64,000 nucleotides of DNA from Halopseudomonas aestusnigri (lineage in GTDB: Bacteria; Pseudomonadota; Gammaproteobacteria; Pseudomonadales; Pseudomonadaceae), in assembly GCF_002197985.1 (NCBI RefSeq), contig NZ_NBYK01000004.1:1-64000 (forward strand). Reading direction: 5' to 3'. The notes under the pieces were generated by a model. The model made no database searches. It was given only the letters and a program-made list of their open reading frames with translations, and was not told where the DNA came from. Of this stretch, positions 25,471 to 34,385 are shown one piece after another; position 1 is the first letter of the stretch, and every line of letters starts with the position of its first letter. Made by a program: the position numbers and the translations under genes.

Positions 25471-26654
25471 TACAGGTTTCCTTTGGCTTCTTTGGGCATG
25501 CCCAGTCCGCGTTCAGCAATGATGTTGCGCTGAATCTGGTTGGTGCCGCCGTACAAGGTGTCGGAGCGGGTGAACAGGAACAGGGACTGCAGACGCGTCA
25601 GGTTGTACGGTGCGGACTCGACCATCTCGGCCTCCGGCCCCAGTACATCCATAGCCAGCGCTCCGAGGTTGCGGTGCCAGCTGGCCCAGTGCAGCTTGTA
25701 GACCAATGCTGCCGGGCCGGCATCGTTGTTGCTGTCCTGCGAGAGCATGCGCATGGCGTTGTAGCGCATCAGGCGCAGGCCGATGTGGGCCTCGGCGATG
25801 CGCTGACGCAGCGCCGGATCGCGCGCCGCGCCGTTCTCTCGGGCGATACGCACAATCTGGTCCAGCTCGTTCTGGAACTGCATCTGCTGGCCGAGGGTGG
25901 AGACGCCACGTTCGAAGCCGAGCAGGCCCATCGCGATCTTCCAGCCGTCGCCCGGGGCGCCAACGATGTCAGCGGCGACCGCATCATCGAAGAACACTTC
26001 GTTAAACTCGGAGGTACCGGTCAGTTGCTCGATTGGCCGTACGGTGACGCCCGGCTGATGCATCGAAACAAGGAAAAAGCCCAGCCCCTTGTGCCCGCGC
26101 GACTCCGGGTCCGTACGGGCAACAACGAAGCACCAGTCGGACTCGTGTGCCAGCGATGTCCATACTTTCTGGCCATTGAGAATCCAGCGCCCATCGGCGT
26201 CCTGCACCGCCCGGGTGCGGACATTGGCCAGATCCGAGCCGGCGCCCGGCTCGGAATAGCCCTGACACCAGAGCTCGGTGCCAGCCAGAATACCGGGCAG
26301 GTATTTCTGCTGTTGCTCGGGGCTGGCAAAGGCGATCAGCGTCGGGCCGGCAAGCCCCTCACCAATGTGCCCTACTCGCCCCGGCGCACCGGCACGGGCG
26401 TACTCTTCATGGAAGATCACCTGCTGCTCGATGCTGCAGCCACGGCCACCATGCTCCCTGGGCCAGCCAACGCAGGTCCAGCCGCCTTCGGCCAGCTTCT
26501 GCTCCCAGCGTTTGCGCTCTGCCGGGAACATGTGCTCATCACCGGGGCCACCACGAAAGCGCAGCTGCTCAAATTCGCCGCACAGATTGTCTTGCAGCCA
26601 GCCGGCTATCTCGGCGCGAAAGGCTTCATCGGCTGCGGTAAAGGTCAGTTTCAT
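25470..26654 (-). CDS. fadE30: Acyl-CoA dehydrogenase, FadE30-like
   Basis: A 394-residue acyl-CoA dehydrogenase with a complete FAD site: LWCQGYSEPGAGSDLANV and NGQKVWTSLAHESDW. The end is GGTNQIQRNIIAERGLG. The N-terminus (AGWLQDNLCGEFEQLRFRGGPG) and ITGTSEFNEVFFDD closely match FadE30, which desaturates the propionyl side chain of 5-OH-HIP-CoA. It overlaps ipdF and lies 10 bp from a second dehydrogenase (26665-27846) of the complementary type. It may work alone or as one half of a heteromer with that neighbour. Confidence 0.8.
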   Translation of the reverse strand: MKLTFTAADEAFRAEIAGWLQDNLCGEFEQLRFRGGPGDEHMFPAERKRWEQKLAEGGWTCVGWPREHGGRGCSIEQQVIFHEEYARAGAPGRVGHIGEGLAGPTLIAFASPEQQQKYLPGILAGTELWCQGYSEPGAGSDLANVRTRAVQDADGRWILNGQKVWTSLAHESDWCFVVARTDPESRGHKGLGFFLVSMHQPGVTVRPIEQLTGTSEFNEVFFDDAVAADIVGAPGDGWKIAMGLLGFERGVSTLGQQMQFQNELDQIVRIARENGAARDPALRQRIAEAHIGLRLMRYNAMRMLSQDSNNDAGPAALVYKLHWASWHRNLGALAMDVLGPEAEMVESAPYNLTRLQSLFLFTRSDTLYGGTNQIQRNIIAERGLGMPKEAKGNL

Positions 26655-26664
26655 GCTCGGCTCC

Positions 26665-27846
26665 TCAATCCAGCAGCAGGCTGGCGATCAGCTCACGCTG
26701 CGCCGCACCGGCACCCAGGTACAACTCACTGGCCTTGGCCCGCTTGAAGTACAGGTGCACGTCGTATTCCCAGGTGAACCCGACACCACCGTGCAGCTGA
26801 ATGGCGCTGCCGGCGTTGTGGAACAGGGTGTCTGAGCAATAGGCCTTGGCCATGGCTGCAGCTTCGGCCAGCTCGGCTGCCAGCCCTGCATCACCGTCGG
26901 GGTTTACACGCTCCTCGGCGATGCAGGCGGCGTAATAAACGGCAGAGCGGGACACCTCACACTTGAGCAGCATGTCGGCGGCCTTGTGCTTGAGCGCCTG
27001 ATAGCTGGCAATCTGACGACCGAACTGCACGCGCTCCTGCATGTAGGCGACGCTCATGTCGAGCACCTGCTGGGCTGCGCCCATTTGCTCGGCGGCCAGT
27101 GCCACCTTGACCAGCGCAAGAATATCGTCGAGCAACTGGCCGGCGGCCTCACCGCCAGCCATGCAAGCGGACGTCGGTACCAGCACATCGACAAACTGCA
27201 GCCTTGCCTGACGACGGGTCTGGTCGAGCGTTGGTTGCCACTCGCGGCGGACACCAGCCGTGTCAGCCGACAGCGCAAACAGCGCCACGCCATCGCGCCC
27301 GGCAGTGCCCGGTGCTCGTGCGGCAACAATCAGCAGGTCAGCACTGTGGCCATCGATCACATAGCGCAGCTCGCCGCTCAGGCGATAGCCCTCATCACAG
27401 GCTTGCCATTGCAAGCCGATGGCCTCGCAGCCCCACTGACCGCCAAACCGGGCCGCCTCGACACCGGTCCAGCCCAGGGTTGCCGTCAGAGCGCCATCGA
27501 CGATGGCGGGCAGGTAGCGCGCCTTCTGCTCTTCGGTGCCAGCCAGCAGCAACGCGTTAACGCCCAGCCCGACGGTGGCGAAGAACGGCGAGCAGAGCAG
27601 TACCTTGCCCATCTGCTCCAGTACCGCACCCAGTTCAACCTGGCCAAGGCCCATACCGCCGTAGGCTTCCGGCACGGTGATGGCCTGGAAGCACAGCTCC
27701 TGGCAGATGCGCTGCCACAGGTCCGGGTCATAGCCGAGCTCGGTCGCCATGGCCTTGCGCACGGCTGCCGAGTCGGACACGTCCTGCAGAAATGCCGCGG
27801 CAGTGTCACGGATCATTCGCTGCTCATCGGTGAAACGAAACTCCAT
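26665..27846 (-). CDS. Acyl-CoA dehydrogenase, partner-type subunit (FadE33-like)
   Basis: 393 residues. The middle domain lacks the SEPxAGSD loop and WxTS motif that bind FAD and substrate, reading LGWTGVEAARFGGQW instead. The C-terminal domain keeps ERVQFGRQIASYQALKHKAADM and QLHGGVGFTWEYDVHLYFKRA. This is the pattern of the second subunit in heteromeric alpha2beta2 steroid dehydrogenases, where each half supplies part of the FAD site. It lies directly before fadE30, its probable partner. The acyl substrate is not determined. Confidence 0.8.
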   Translation of the reverse strand: MEFRFTDEQRMIRDTAAAFLQDVSDSAAVRKAMATELGYDPDLWQRICQELCFQAITVPEAYGGMGLGQVELGAVLEQMGKVLLCSPFFATVGLGVNALLLAGTEEQKARYLPAIVDGALTATLGWTGVEAARFGGQWGCEAIGLQWQACDEGYRLSGELRYVIDGHSADLLIVAARAPGTAGRDGVALFALSADTAGVRREWQPTLDQTRRQARLQFVDVLVPTSACMAGGEAAGQLLDDILALVKVALAAEQMGAAQQVLDMSVAYMQERVQFGRQIASYQALKHKAADMLLKCEVSRSAVYYAACIAEERVNPDGDAGLAAELAEAAAMAKAYCSDTLFHNAGSAIQLHGGVGFTWEYDVHLYFKRAKASELYLGAGAAQRELIASLLLD

Positions 27847-27860
27847 GGTCAGGCCTCGCT

Positions 27861-28763
27861 TTAGCTGCCGTAGACTTTTTGCGCCGGAACTTCGTTTGCC
27901 AGCAATTGCTGCATGGCGGTACCGACCTCTGCCGGTGCCCAGCGCGCGCCCTTGTCGACGCCTTCGGTAGTGCGCCAGCCATCAGCAATTGAGATCTTGC
28001 CGCCCTCGGCTTCAAAGACACGACCGGTAATGGCCGCAGACTCGCTACTTGCCAGCCAGGCCAGCACCGAGCTGACGTTTTCCGGCGCCCAGTAGTCGAA
28101 GCTGCCATCGTCGGGCTTGGCCATGCGCTGGGCCATGGATTCAACCGCGGTAGTCATGCCGGTACGGGCCGCCGGCGCAATGGCGTTGGCGGTGATGCCG
28201 TAGCGACGCAGCTCGGCCGCCTGATTCAGCGTCAGCGCAGCAATCCCGGCCTTGGCCGCAGCGTAATTGGATTGACCAATTGAACCCTGCAGCCCGGCGC
28301 CGGAAGTGGTGTTGATGATGCGCGCGTCAACGCGGTGTCCGGCCTTGGTCTGATCGCGCCAGTAGTGCACCGCGTGGGAGCTGATACAGAAGTGGCCCTT
28401 GAGGTGTACCGCCATGATGGCGTCCCACTCGGCCTCGCTCATGGAAGCAAACATGCGGTCACGGTTGATACCGGCGTTATTCAGCACGACATGCAGGTCA
28501 CCCCAGGTTTCAATCGCCTGACGGACCGCATTTTCGCTGTCGGCGTAGTTGGTGATATCGGAGGTGTTGACTGCTGCCCGGCCACCGGCGCAGAGGATTT
28601 CATCCACCACCGCAGCGGCGGCGTCACCGTTGATATCGTTGACCAGAACGCAGGCGCCTTCAGCTGCGAAGACGCGTGCATGGGCGGCGCCCAGTCCACC
28701 ACCGGCGCCGGTGATAATGACCACTCGATCGTTCAGTATTCCCGTGTTTGGGGTATCAGTCAT
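27861..28763 (-). CDS. SDR, MFE-2-like 3-hydroxyacyl-CoA dehydrogenase
   Basis: A 300-residue SDR with TGAGGGLGAAHA, VLVNDINGD, NNAGINRDRMFASM, INTTSGAG and YAAAK. The phrases NRDRMF and the C-terminal extension after the Rossmann core (GRVFEAEGGKISIADGW) are typical of the dehydrogenase half of peroxisomal MFE-2/17beta-HSD4 and its steroid-island relatives (e.g. Rv3548c, from memory). It probably oxidises a 3-hydroxyacyl-CoA during side-chain or ring beta-oxidation. It heads an operon of six genes and is preceded by promoter site D with a 9-bp flanking inverted repeat. Confidence 0.82.
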   Translation of the reverse strand: MTDTPNTGILNDRVVIITGAGGGLGAAHARVFAAEGACVLVNDINGDAAAAVVDEILCAGGRAAVNTSDITNYADSENAVRQAIETWGDLHVVLNNAGINRDRMFASMSEAEWDAIMAVHLKGHFCISSHAVHYWRDQTKAGHRVDARIINTTSGAGLQGSIGQSNYAAAKAGIAALTLNQAAELRRYGITANAIAPAARTGMTTAVESMAQRMAKPDDGSFDYWAPENVSSVLAWLASSESAAITGRVFEAEGGKISIADGWRTTEGVDKGARWAPAEVGTAMQQLLANEVPAQKVYGS

Positions 28764-28828
28764 GCCGCGACTCCTCGTAACAGTGCTGTTTTAGCGTGCG
28801 AGGATTGTTGCGTCGCGGGCATGGCGGG

Positions 28829-28848
28829 ATCATCGTCCGTAGAGACTA
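28829..28848 (-). promoter_or_regulatory. Catabolic promoter element, site D (beta-oxidation operon)
   Basis: Minus-strand TAGTCTCTACGGACGATGAT, followed after ~18 bases by CAACAATCCTC. It is bracketed by a perfect 9-bp inverted repeat (GGCGGGATC / GATCCCGCC; 28823-28831 and 28850-28858). Site E has the same leader box and an analogous bracket. Confidence 0.75.
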
Positions 28849-28867
28849 CGATCCCGCCGGGAGAGGG

Positions 28868-30103
28868 TTATGGCAGGCGTAATTCGGATTCGATGACTTC
28901 GGAACTGACCCGGCTGGCGTCCGCATCAAGCTCACCCTTGCCCATTGAAGCAACACTGTTGAGCAGCACGCGAACCAGTTCGGCCTGACGGCTGGCACCG
29001 GTTTTCGAGAACATCGAACGCAGATGGGCGCGGGCGGTATTGCGCATGATGTTAAGTGCCTCGGCCGCCTCTTCAAGAGACCGACCATTGGCAAGGTGAT
29101 AAGCCAATGCGGTTTCCGCCGGGGTGAAGTTAAACAGCTCCTTGGCGATGCGATAGTCGACCTGAGAGACCGCCACCGCATCACGGATATATACCATCAC
29201 CACTGGCTGGCCTTGCCCTTCCGCCCACTCGGCACCGGGTATGGGCTCGACCACCAGACCCAGGCTGACATCCCCTGAGGGCCTAGCGATGGCCAGAGTG
29301 GTACGCGACTCCGTGGGCGGGCGCATGCCTTTTACCTCCGCCGCGCTGCGAATCAGCTTGACCAGCTCACGGTGATCACTGGGATAGCTGGCTTCCAACC
29401 GGGACCCTACCAGCTTCAAACCGTCGGCCCGAGCCAGCAGCTCACGGGCAACATCGTTCATCTGCAGAACGGTACCCCCCTGATCAAGCATCAGCGTGGC
29501 AACCGACAGCCGCTTGATGGCATCGGCATGCAGGTGACTGATCGATTCACTGCGGTCAAGCAGGTTGTGCATGCGCAAGGTGCGCTGCAGATGCGGGATC
29601 AGGCGCAGACACAGGGCCTGATCCTGTTCGGAGAAGGCAGGCTGATCGTGGCCCCTGGTGACCCGAAAACGCACCACGCCCGTCTCCAGCGCTGTCACAT
29701 CGGCGCCCATCACGTGATAGACATCACTGGGTCTGGCGTACTCGAGGTAGTAACGGCAATTCTGCCAGTCCTCACGCGACATCACCGAATCATTGGTGAA
29801 TACGGTATCGGTTGGCAGATCGACAAAGGGATTGTCATCGTGCAGGTGTTTGAAGTAGGCGATACGGCCGCGCGCTGCACGATTACCGGCAACCATCATC
29901 AGTGCCAGGTCTTCCACGTCGGATATCCGCAGGATCAATGTGCAAAAATTGCCATTGAACAGAACCCGCAAGCACTCCAACGCCTCGTAAAGGCGCTCGG
30001 TACACATCGCGCCATCGTGGATAGTGCCGATGATGCGGTCATATTCATCCAGCGATAGCGCCTGATCGGACAGCGCTCGCGAACCCGTGTTGTCTGTTGT
30101 CAT
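28868..30103 (-). CDS. LuxR-type transcriptional regulator (TeiR-like), paralogue 3
   Basis: Start at 30103 (MTTDNTGSRALSD), with AGGTGGG upstream; an ATG 18 codons earlier is weaker. The 411-residue protein has a sensor half (ATLMLDQGGTVLQMNDVARELL) and a GerE helix-turn-helix (FTPAETALAYHLANGRSLEEAAEALN then NTARAHLRSMFSKTGASRQAELVRVLL). It is closer to paralogue 1 than to paralogue 2, sharing the phrases DGAFDTQRLYDAVEEL/DGAMCTERLYEALECL and VTRGHDQPAFSEQD. It stands alone between the two big degradation operons, with no copy of the catabolic element in front, so it may be made constitutively. Confidence 0.85.
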   Translation of the reverse strand: MTTDNTGSRALSDQALSLDEYDRIIGTIHDGAMCTERLYEALECLRVLFNGNFCTLILRISDVEDLALMMVAGNRAARGRIAYFKHLHDDNPFVDLPTDTVFTNDSVMSREDWQNCRYYLEYARPSDVYHVMGADVTALETGVVRFRVTRGHDQPAFSEQDQALCLRLIPHLQRTLRMHNLLDRSESISHLHADAIKRLSVATLMLDQGGTVLQMNDVARELLARADGLKLVGSRLEASYPSDHRELVKLIRSAAEVKGMRPPTESRTTLAIARPSGDVSLGLVVEPIPGAEWAEGQGQPVVMVYIRDAVAVSQVDYRIAKELFNFTPAETALAYHLANGRSLEEAAEALNIMRNTARAHLRSMFSKTGASRQAELVRVLLNSVASMGKGELDADASRVSSEVIESELRLP

Positions 30104-30233
30104 GGACCCACCTGGTGCCGACGCAACCCTGCCCGGCGTGGTTATTGTTCTGACCATCCATGGGCCGCTCCGGGAGTTAATCCGGCAACTCGGAGTGTAA
30201 GCGCAAAAAGCTCATACACCCCGCATATGCCAC

Positions 30234-31385
30234 TCAAAGGCGTTCAATGATAGTCACGTTAGCCTGACCGCCACCTTCACACATGGTCTGCAGGCCAAAA
30301 CGCGTGCCGCTGCGCTCGAGTTCGTGCAGCAACGTCGTCATCAGGCGGGCACCGGTGGCACCCAGCGGGTGACCAAGGGCAATGGCACCGCCGTTGACGT
30401 TGGTGCGCGCCGGGTCGTAGTCAAGCTCCTGTTGCCAGGCCATGACCACCGAAGCGAAGGCTTCATTGATCTCCACCCTATCGATGTCGCTCATCTGCAG
30501 CCCGGTCCTTTTCAACGCATGGCGGGTCGCTTCAATCGGTGCAGTCAGGTGCCAGATCGGGCAGTCACCACGCACACTGATGTGGTGGATGCGTGCCCGC
30601 GGCGTGAGCTGATAGCGCTTGAGGGCCGCCTCGGAGACCACCAGCAGCGCAGCCGAGGCGTCCGCAGTCTGGCTGGATACGGCCGCGGTAATACCCGGGA
30701 ACTGGGTATCAACCGGCTCCAGTGAAGCCATCTTCTCCAGCGTGGTCTGGCGTGGCGTCTCGTCTACCGACAGACCCGCCAGCGGGGCAATCTCGCGCTC
30801 AAACAGACCACTGGCAATGGCGCGCAGCGCCCGCTCGTGGCTTTCCAGCGCGAACTGCTCCATCGCCTCGCGGCTGATCCCCCAGTGATCGGCGATCCGC
30901 TGGGCGGCGTAGAACTGGTTAACCGGCTGGTTGCCAAAGCGCGCCTGCCAGCCCTGACTGCCGGAGAATGGGTCAGGGAAACCGAGCGGCTGACCAGCCA
31001 GCATCGCCGAGGAGATCGGGATCTGGGTCATGGTTTGCACGCCGCCAACGGCGACCACATCCTGGGTGCCGCTCATGACTGCCTGAGCTGCGAAGTGCAG
31101 TGCCTGCTGGGAGGAACCACACTGGCGATCCACCGTGGTGCCCGGCACATTCAACGGCAGGCCGGCGGCCAGCCAGCTGGTGCGGGCGATGTCACCTGCC
31201 TGCGAGCCAATGGTATCGACACAGCCAAAGATGACGTCGTCATATTCATCGGCCGGAATGCTGTTACGCTCGACCAGCGCCTTCAGCGCATGGGCGCCCA
31301 GGTCGATGGCGTGAATGGCAGAGAGACTGCCCTTGCGTTTGCCGGTCGGGCTGCGCAGGGCGTCAACGATATAAGCTTCAGGCAT
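30234..31385 (-). CDS. fadA6: Thiolase, FadA6-like
   Basis: Start at 31385 (MPEAYIVDALRSPTGKRKG), with GGAG upstream; the longer frame lies inside the fadE32-like gene. The 383-residue thiolase has the active Cys in VDRQCGSSQQALHF, IPISSAM, NEAFASVVMAW, GGAIALGHPLGATGA and TMCEGGGQANVTIIERL. DRQCGSSQQA, the PISSAM segment and the C-terminus match FadA6, the KstR2-regulon thiolase that finishes ring C/D degradation. It is the last gene of the hsaC-to-fadA6 operon and overlaps the fadE32-like gene by eight bases. Confidence 0.85.
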   Translation of the reverse strand: MPEAYIVDALRSPTGKRKGSLSAIHAIDLGAHALKALVERNSIPADEYDDVIFGCVDTIGSQAGDIARTSWLAAGLPLNVPGTTVDRQCGSSQQALHFAAQAVMSGTQDVVAVGGVQTMTQIPISSAMLAGQPLGFPDPFSGSQGWQARFGNQPVNQFYAAQRIADHWGISREAMEQFALESHERALRAIASGLFEREIAPLAGLSVDETPRQTTLEKMASLEPVDTQFPGITAAVSSQTADASAALLVVSEAALKRYQLTPRARIHHISVRGDCPIWHLTAPIEATRHALKRTGLQMSDIDRVEINEAFASVVMAWQQELDYDPARTNVNGGAIALGHPLGATGARLMTTLLHELERSGTRFGLQTMCEGGGQANVTIIERL

Positions 31386-32445
31386 GGGCAGCTCCAAAGG
31401 AGTGGTGCGGGCCAATCGGTGCGTCGGCGGCCAGCACGGCTTCGGCAACGCGCGAGGTGTGGAAGGCACGATCGCCCCAGGACGAATCCAGCGCCCAGGC
31501 ACGCTTCATGAACATCTGCAGGTCAACTTCCCAGGTGTAACCCATGGCGCCGTGCACCTGAATGCCATGACGGGCGGCAACCCATGCCGCCTCGCAGCAG
31601 GCCAGCTTGGCGTGGGACACGTTGAGCGCGGCTGTCGGCTCGTTATTGGCCAGTGCGTGGGCCGCGCGGTACAGCACCGGCTTGGCGAACTCGATCTTGC
31701 CGGCAACATCCGCCAGCTTGTGCTTGACCGCCTGGAAGCTGCCGATGGCCTTGCCAAATTGCTTGCGCTGAACCACGTAGTCGACCGACAAATCGAGCAT
31801 ACGCTGGGCCAGGCCCAGACTTTGCCCGGCTACCGCCAGTGCGCCTCGATTAAGCGTCTGGTCCCAGATCGCTCTGCCCTGCTCGGCACCCACCAGGCGG
31901 GTGGCTTCGCTGGGCTGGAAACTGACGCGACTTAGGCGGCGGGAGCTGTCGATGCTCGGGTTGCGCTCGAAGCTGACTTGCTCGCGCTTGAGAGCATGAA
32001 TTTCGCCCTGATGCGCCTGCAGTATCACGTCCGCCAGATGTACATCGGCAACCAGAGGGTTGACCGGGTGACCGACCGCAATGCGCACGTCACCGTCGAC
32101 AATCCGGGCCAGCAACTCATCACGTAACCCGGTACCCGCTGGCAGCGCCGTCAACAGACCGGTGGCCACGTAGGCGGTATCGGCCATGGAGTCGGCAATG
32201 GCGTAGTAACCCAGCTCCTGGGTCAGCAGCGACCAGGCGATGTCATCCATGCCCAGCCCGCCCTGCGCCTCAGGGACCGATAGCGCGGTGAGGCCCTGCT
32301 CGGCCATTTTGCGGCGCATCTCGGGTGAGCGGCCGTCTTCGGTCTCCCAAATCTCGCGCAGGGTTTCCGGCGGCGCTTCGGTCATCAGAAACCGGCTGAT
32401 GGCCTCGCGGAAGGCGAGCTGATCTTCGGTAAAGGTAAAGTCCAT
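31378..32445 (-). CDS. fadE32: Acyl-CoA dehydrogenase, partner-type subunit (FadE32-like)
   Basis: Start at 32445, inside GGGGGCGATC; the ORF extension to 32616 overlaps the next gene. The 355-residue product is a partner-type subunit. Its middle domain is shortened and lacks SEPxAGSD (it reads IAVGHPVNPLVADVHLADV). The C-terminus keeps RKQFGKAIGSFQAVKHKLADV and QVHGAMGYTWEVDLQMFMKRA. It lies ten bases from a FadE31-like complete-type subunit, matching fadE31-fadE32 pairs known to form heteromers that act on MOODA-CoA late in ring degradation. FadE33 is an alternative name for it. Confidence 0.75.
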   Translation of the reverse strand: MDFTFTEDQLAFREAISRFLMTEAPPETLREIWETEDGRSPEMRRKMAEQGLTALSVPEAQGGLGMDDIAWSLLTQELGYYAIADSMADTAYVATGLLTALPAGTGLRDELLARIVDGDVRIAVGHPVNPLVADVHLADVILQAHQGEIHALKREQVSFERNPSIDSSRRLSRVSFQPSEATRLVGAEQGRAIWDQTLNRGALAVAGQSLGLAQRMLDLSVDYVVQRKQFGKAIGSFQAVKHKLADVAGKIEFAKPVLYRAAHALANNEPTAALNVSHAKLACCEAAWVAARHGIQVHGAMGYTWEVDLQMFMKRAWALDSSWGDRAFHTSRVAEAVLAADAPIGPHHSFGAAHA

Positions 32446-32455
32446 GATCGCCCCC

Positions 32456-33622
32456 TCAGGCCTTCGGCAAACCGAGCATGCGCTCGGCGATGATGTTGCG
32501 CTGAATCTCGTTGGTGCCGGCATAGATCGGGCCGGCCTGGGCAAACAGGAAACCTTCCAGCCAGCTGCCGCCATCGACGGCTTCCGGCGCGCTGCCGCGC
32601 AGCTCGCCCCGGGCACCGAGAATTCGCATCGCGGTTTCGTGCATCTTCAGGTCCAGTTCGGACCAGACGATCTTGTTGACGCTGGCCTCTGCACCCACCT
32701 TGCCACCCTTCTGCACCAGACCCACTGTGTGATAGGAGGAATAGGCATAGGCTTGCGCGCCCATCCAGCTTTCAACCACGGCGTCACGCACACCCGGATC
32801 GCGGGCAGCCATTTCCGGGTTGGCCTTGAACAGCTCGATAAGCCGTTTGGCCGTGTGCTGGAAACGCGCCGGTGAGCGCAGCAGCAAGCCTCGTTCAAAC
32901 CCGGCAGTGGCCATGGCTACATTCCAGCCCTGGCCCTCGGCGCCGATGCGGTTCTCAACCGGCACCCGCACTTCGTCAAAGAAGATTTCGGCAAAGGCCT
33001 CCTTGCCATTCAACGCCTTGATCGGGCGAATGGTGACACCCGGGCTGTTGAGCGGAACCATCAGATAGGTCAGACCATGATGGCGTTGACTGTTCGGCTC
33101 GCTGCGGAACAGGCCAAAGGTCCAGTCGGCAAAACTCGCTCGGGTAGACCAGGTTTTCTGACCGCTGACGATGTAATGGTCGCCGTCGCGGACTGCCTTG
33201 CTGCGGATCGCCGCCATGTCGGAGCCGGCGTTAGGCTCGGACCAGCCCTGCGCCCACATATCCTCACTGGAGGCGATACGCGGCAGAAAATGCTGTTTTT
33301 GTTCCTCGGTGCCGAACTCCATCAGGGTCGGACCCAGCAACAGCTGGCCATTCTGGTTGACGCGCATCGGCGCGTTGACCGCGTAGTACTCCTCCTCGAA
33401 GATCAGCCACTCGATCAGATCGCAGCCGCGGCCACCCAAGTGCTCCGGCCACATGACCATGGACCAGCGGCTTTCGTACAGCTTGCGCTCCCAGGCCCGG
33501 TGTTCTTCAAAGCCTTCCCGGGTGTCGTAACTGGCCAGCGGTTTGCTGGGTACATTGGCTTCCAGCCAGGCGCGTGCCTCGGCCCGGAAGGCGTTTTGCT
33601 TGTCGGTATACGTCAGTTGCAT
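32456..33622 (-). CDS. fadE31: Acyl-CoA dehydrogenase, FadE31-like
   Basis: Start at 33622 (MQLTYTDKQNAFRAEARAWL), preceded by a GAGG. The 388-residue protein has a complete FAD/substrate site (MWAQGWSEPNAGSDMAAI, VSGQKTWSTRASFADWTFG) and ends IYAGTNEIQRNIIAERMLGLP. The N-terminus (NVPSKPLASYDTREGFEEHRAWERKL) matches FadE31 of the KstR2 regulon. It is paired with the fadE32-like gene downstream and is expected to desaturate a ring C/D-derived acyl-CoA. Confidence 0.82.
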   Translation of the reverse strand: MQLTYTDKQNAFRAEARAWLEANVPSKPLASYDTREGFEEHRAWERKLYESRWSMVMWPEHLGGRGCDLIEWLIFEEEYYAVNAPMRVNQNGQLLLGPTLMEFGTEEQKQHFLPRIASSEDMWAQGWSEPNAGSDMAAIRSKAVRDGDHYIVSGQKTWSTRASFADWTFGLFRSEPNSQRHHGLTYLMVPLNSPGVTIRPIKALNGKEAFAEIFFDEVRVPVENRIGAEGQGWNVAMATAGFERGLLLRSPARFQHTAKRLIELFKANPEMAARDPGVRDAVVESWMGAQAYAYSSYHTVGLVQKGGKVGAEASVNKIVWSELDLKMHETAMRILGARGELRGSAPEAVDGGSWLEGFLFAQAGPIYAGTNEIQRNIIAERMLGLPKA

Positions 33623-33632
33623 GCTGGCGGCC

Positions 33633-34385
33633 TCAGAAGCTGGCGTCGCGTTTTTCAACGAACGCGCGGCGGGTTTCAGCCGAATCCGGCATGGTGTAGG
33701 CCTCGAGGGTGAAGCCCTGCTCCCAGCGGTACTTGTCTTCCAGATTGCCATCTTCGATGCCGTTCAGCGCTTCCTTGGCAATGCGGATCATGGCCGGGCT
33801 CTTGGCGGCGATCTTCTCGGCGATGGCACGAGTGGCAGCCGGCAACTCGTCACGCTCGACCAGTTGCTCGATGAAGCCGTACTGCATGGCGTCCGGCGCG
33901 GTCACGGTTTCGCCGGTGAAGAACATGTAACGCACCTTCTGTACCGGGAACAGGCGCTGCAGATGGGCACCGCCGCCCATCGCGCCGCGGTCGACTTCCG
34001 GCAGGGCGAAGGTGGCGCAGCGCGAGGCAACCACGATGTCAGCGGCTCCGGTCATGCCGATGCCGCCACCCAGCACGAAGCCGTGCACGCCGACGATGAC
34101 CGGCACCTGGCAACGGTGAATCGCCTTGAAGGTGGCATAGTTGCCGGCGTTCACCTTGACGATGCGCTCCGGGTGGGCATCCAGTTCTTTAATGTCGACG
34201 CCGGCACAGAAACCGCGACCTTCGGAGCGGATGATCAGCACGCGCACTTCCGGATTGGCGCCCAGTTCGTCGATGGTCGCGGCCAGTGACAGCCACTCGT
34301 TACTGTCCAGTGCATTGACCGGCGGTTTGCAGATCACCAGTTCGGCGATGCCGTCCTTGATCTGACTGGTAAAGGCATTACTCAT
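33633..34385 (-). CDS. echA20: EchA20-like ring-D-opening crotonase
   Basis: A 250-residue crotonase-fold enzyme with EGRGFCAGVDIKELDAHPER as the oxyanion loop, GGGIGMTGAADIVVAS and LPEVDRGAMGGGAHLQR. The PPVNALDS start, AGVDIKE and the C-terminal RWEQGFTLE match EchA20, which hydrolytically opens ring D of HIEC-CoA. Its ATG overlaps the ipdC stop by four bases (ATGA). The gene order ipdA-ipdB-(ech)-ipdC-echA20 keeps all ring C/D cleavage enzymes together, supporting the call. Confidence 0.82.
   Translation of the reverse strand: MSNAFTSQIKDGIAELVICKPPVNALDSNEWLSLAATIDELGANPEVRVLIIRSEGRGFCAGVDIKELDAHPERIVKVNAGNYATFKAIHRCQVPVIVGVHGFVLGGGIGMTGAADIVVASRCATFALPEVDRGAMGGGAHLQRLFPVQKVRYMFFTGETVTAPDAMQYGFIEQLVERDELPAATRAIAEKIAAKSPAMIRIAKEALNGIEDGNLEDKYRWEQGFTLEAYTMPDSAETRRAFVEKRDASF

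Noticed and set aside
28823-28858. Inverted repeat GGCGGGATC/GATCCCGCC as terminator of LuxR paralogue 3
   Set aside because: No U-run follows, and the loop is exactly the promoter element, so a regulatory role is preferred. Dual use cannot be excluded.
30104-30233. A copy of the catabolic promoter element before LuxR paralogue 3
   Set aside because: Searched on both strands; only a weak GAGTT-N8-AACTC repeat is present, with no GGACGATG core.
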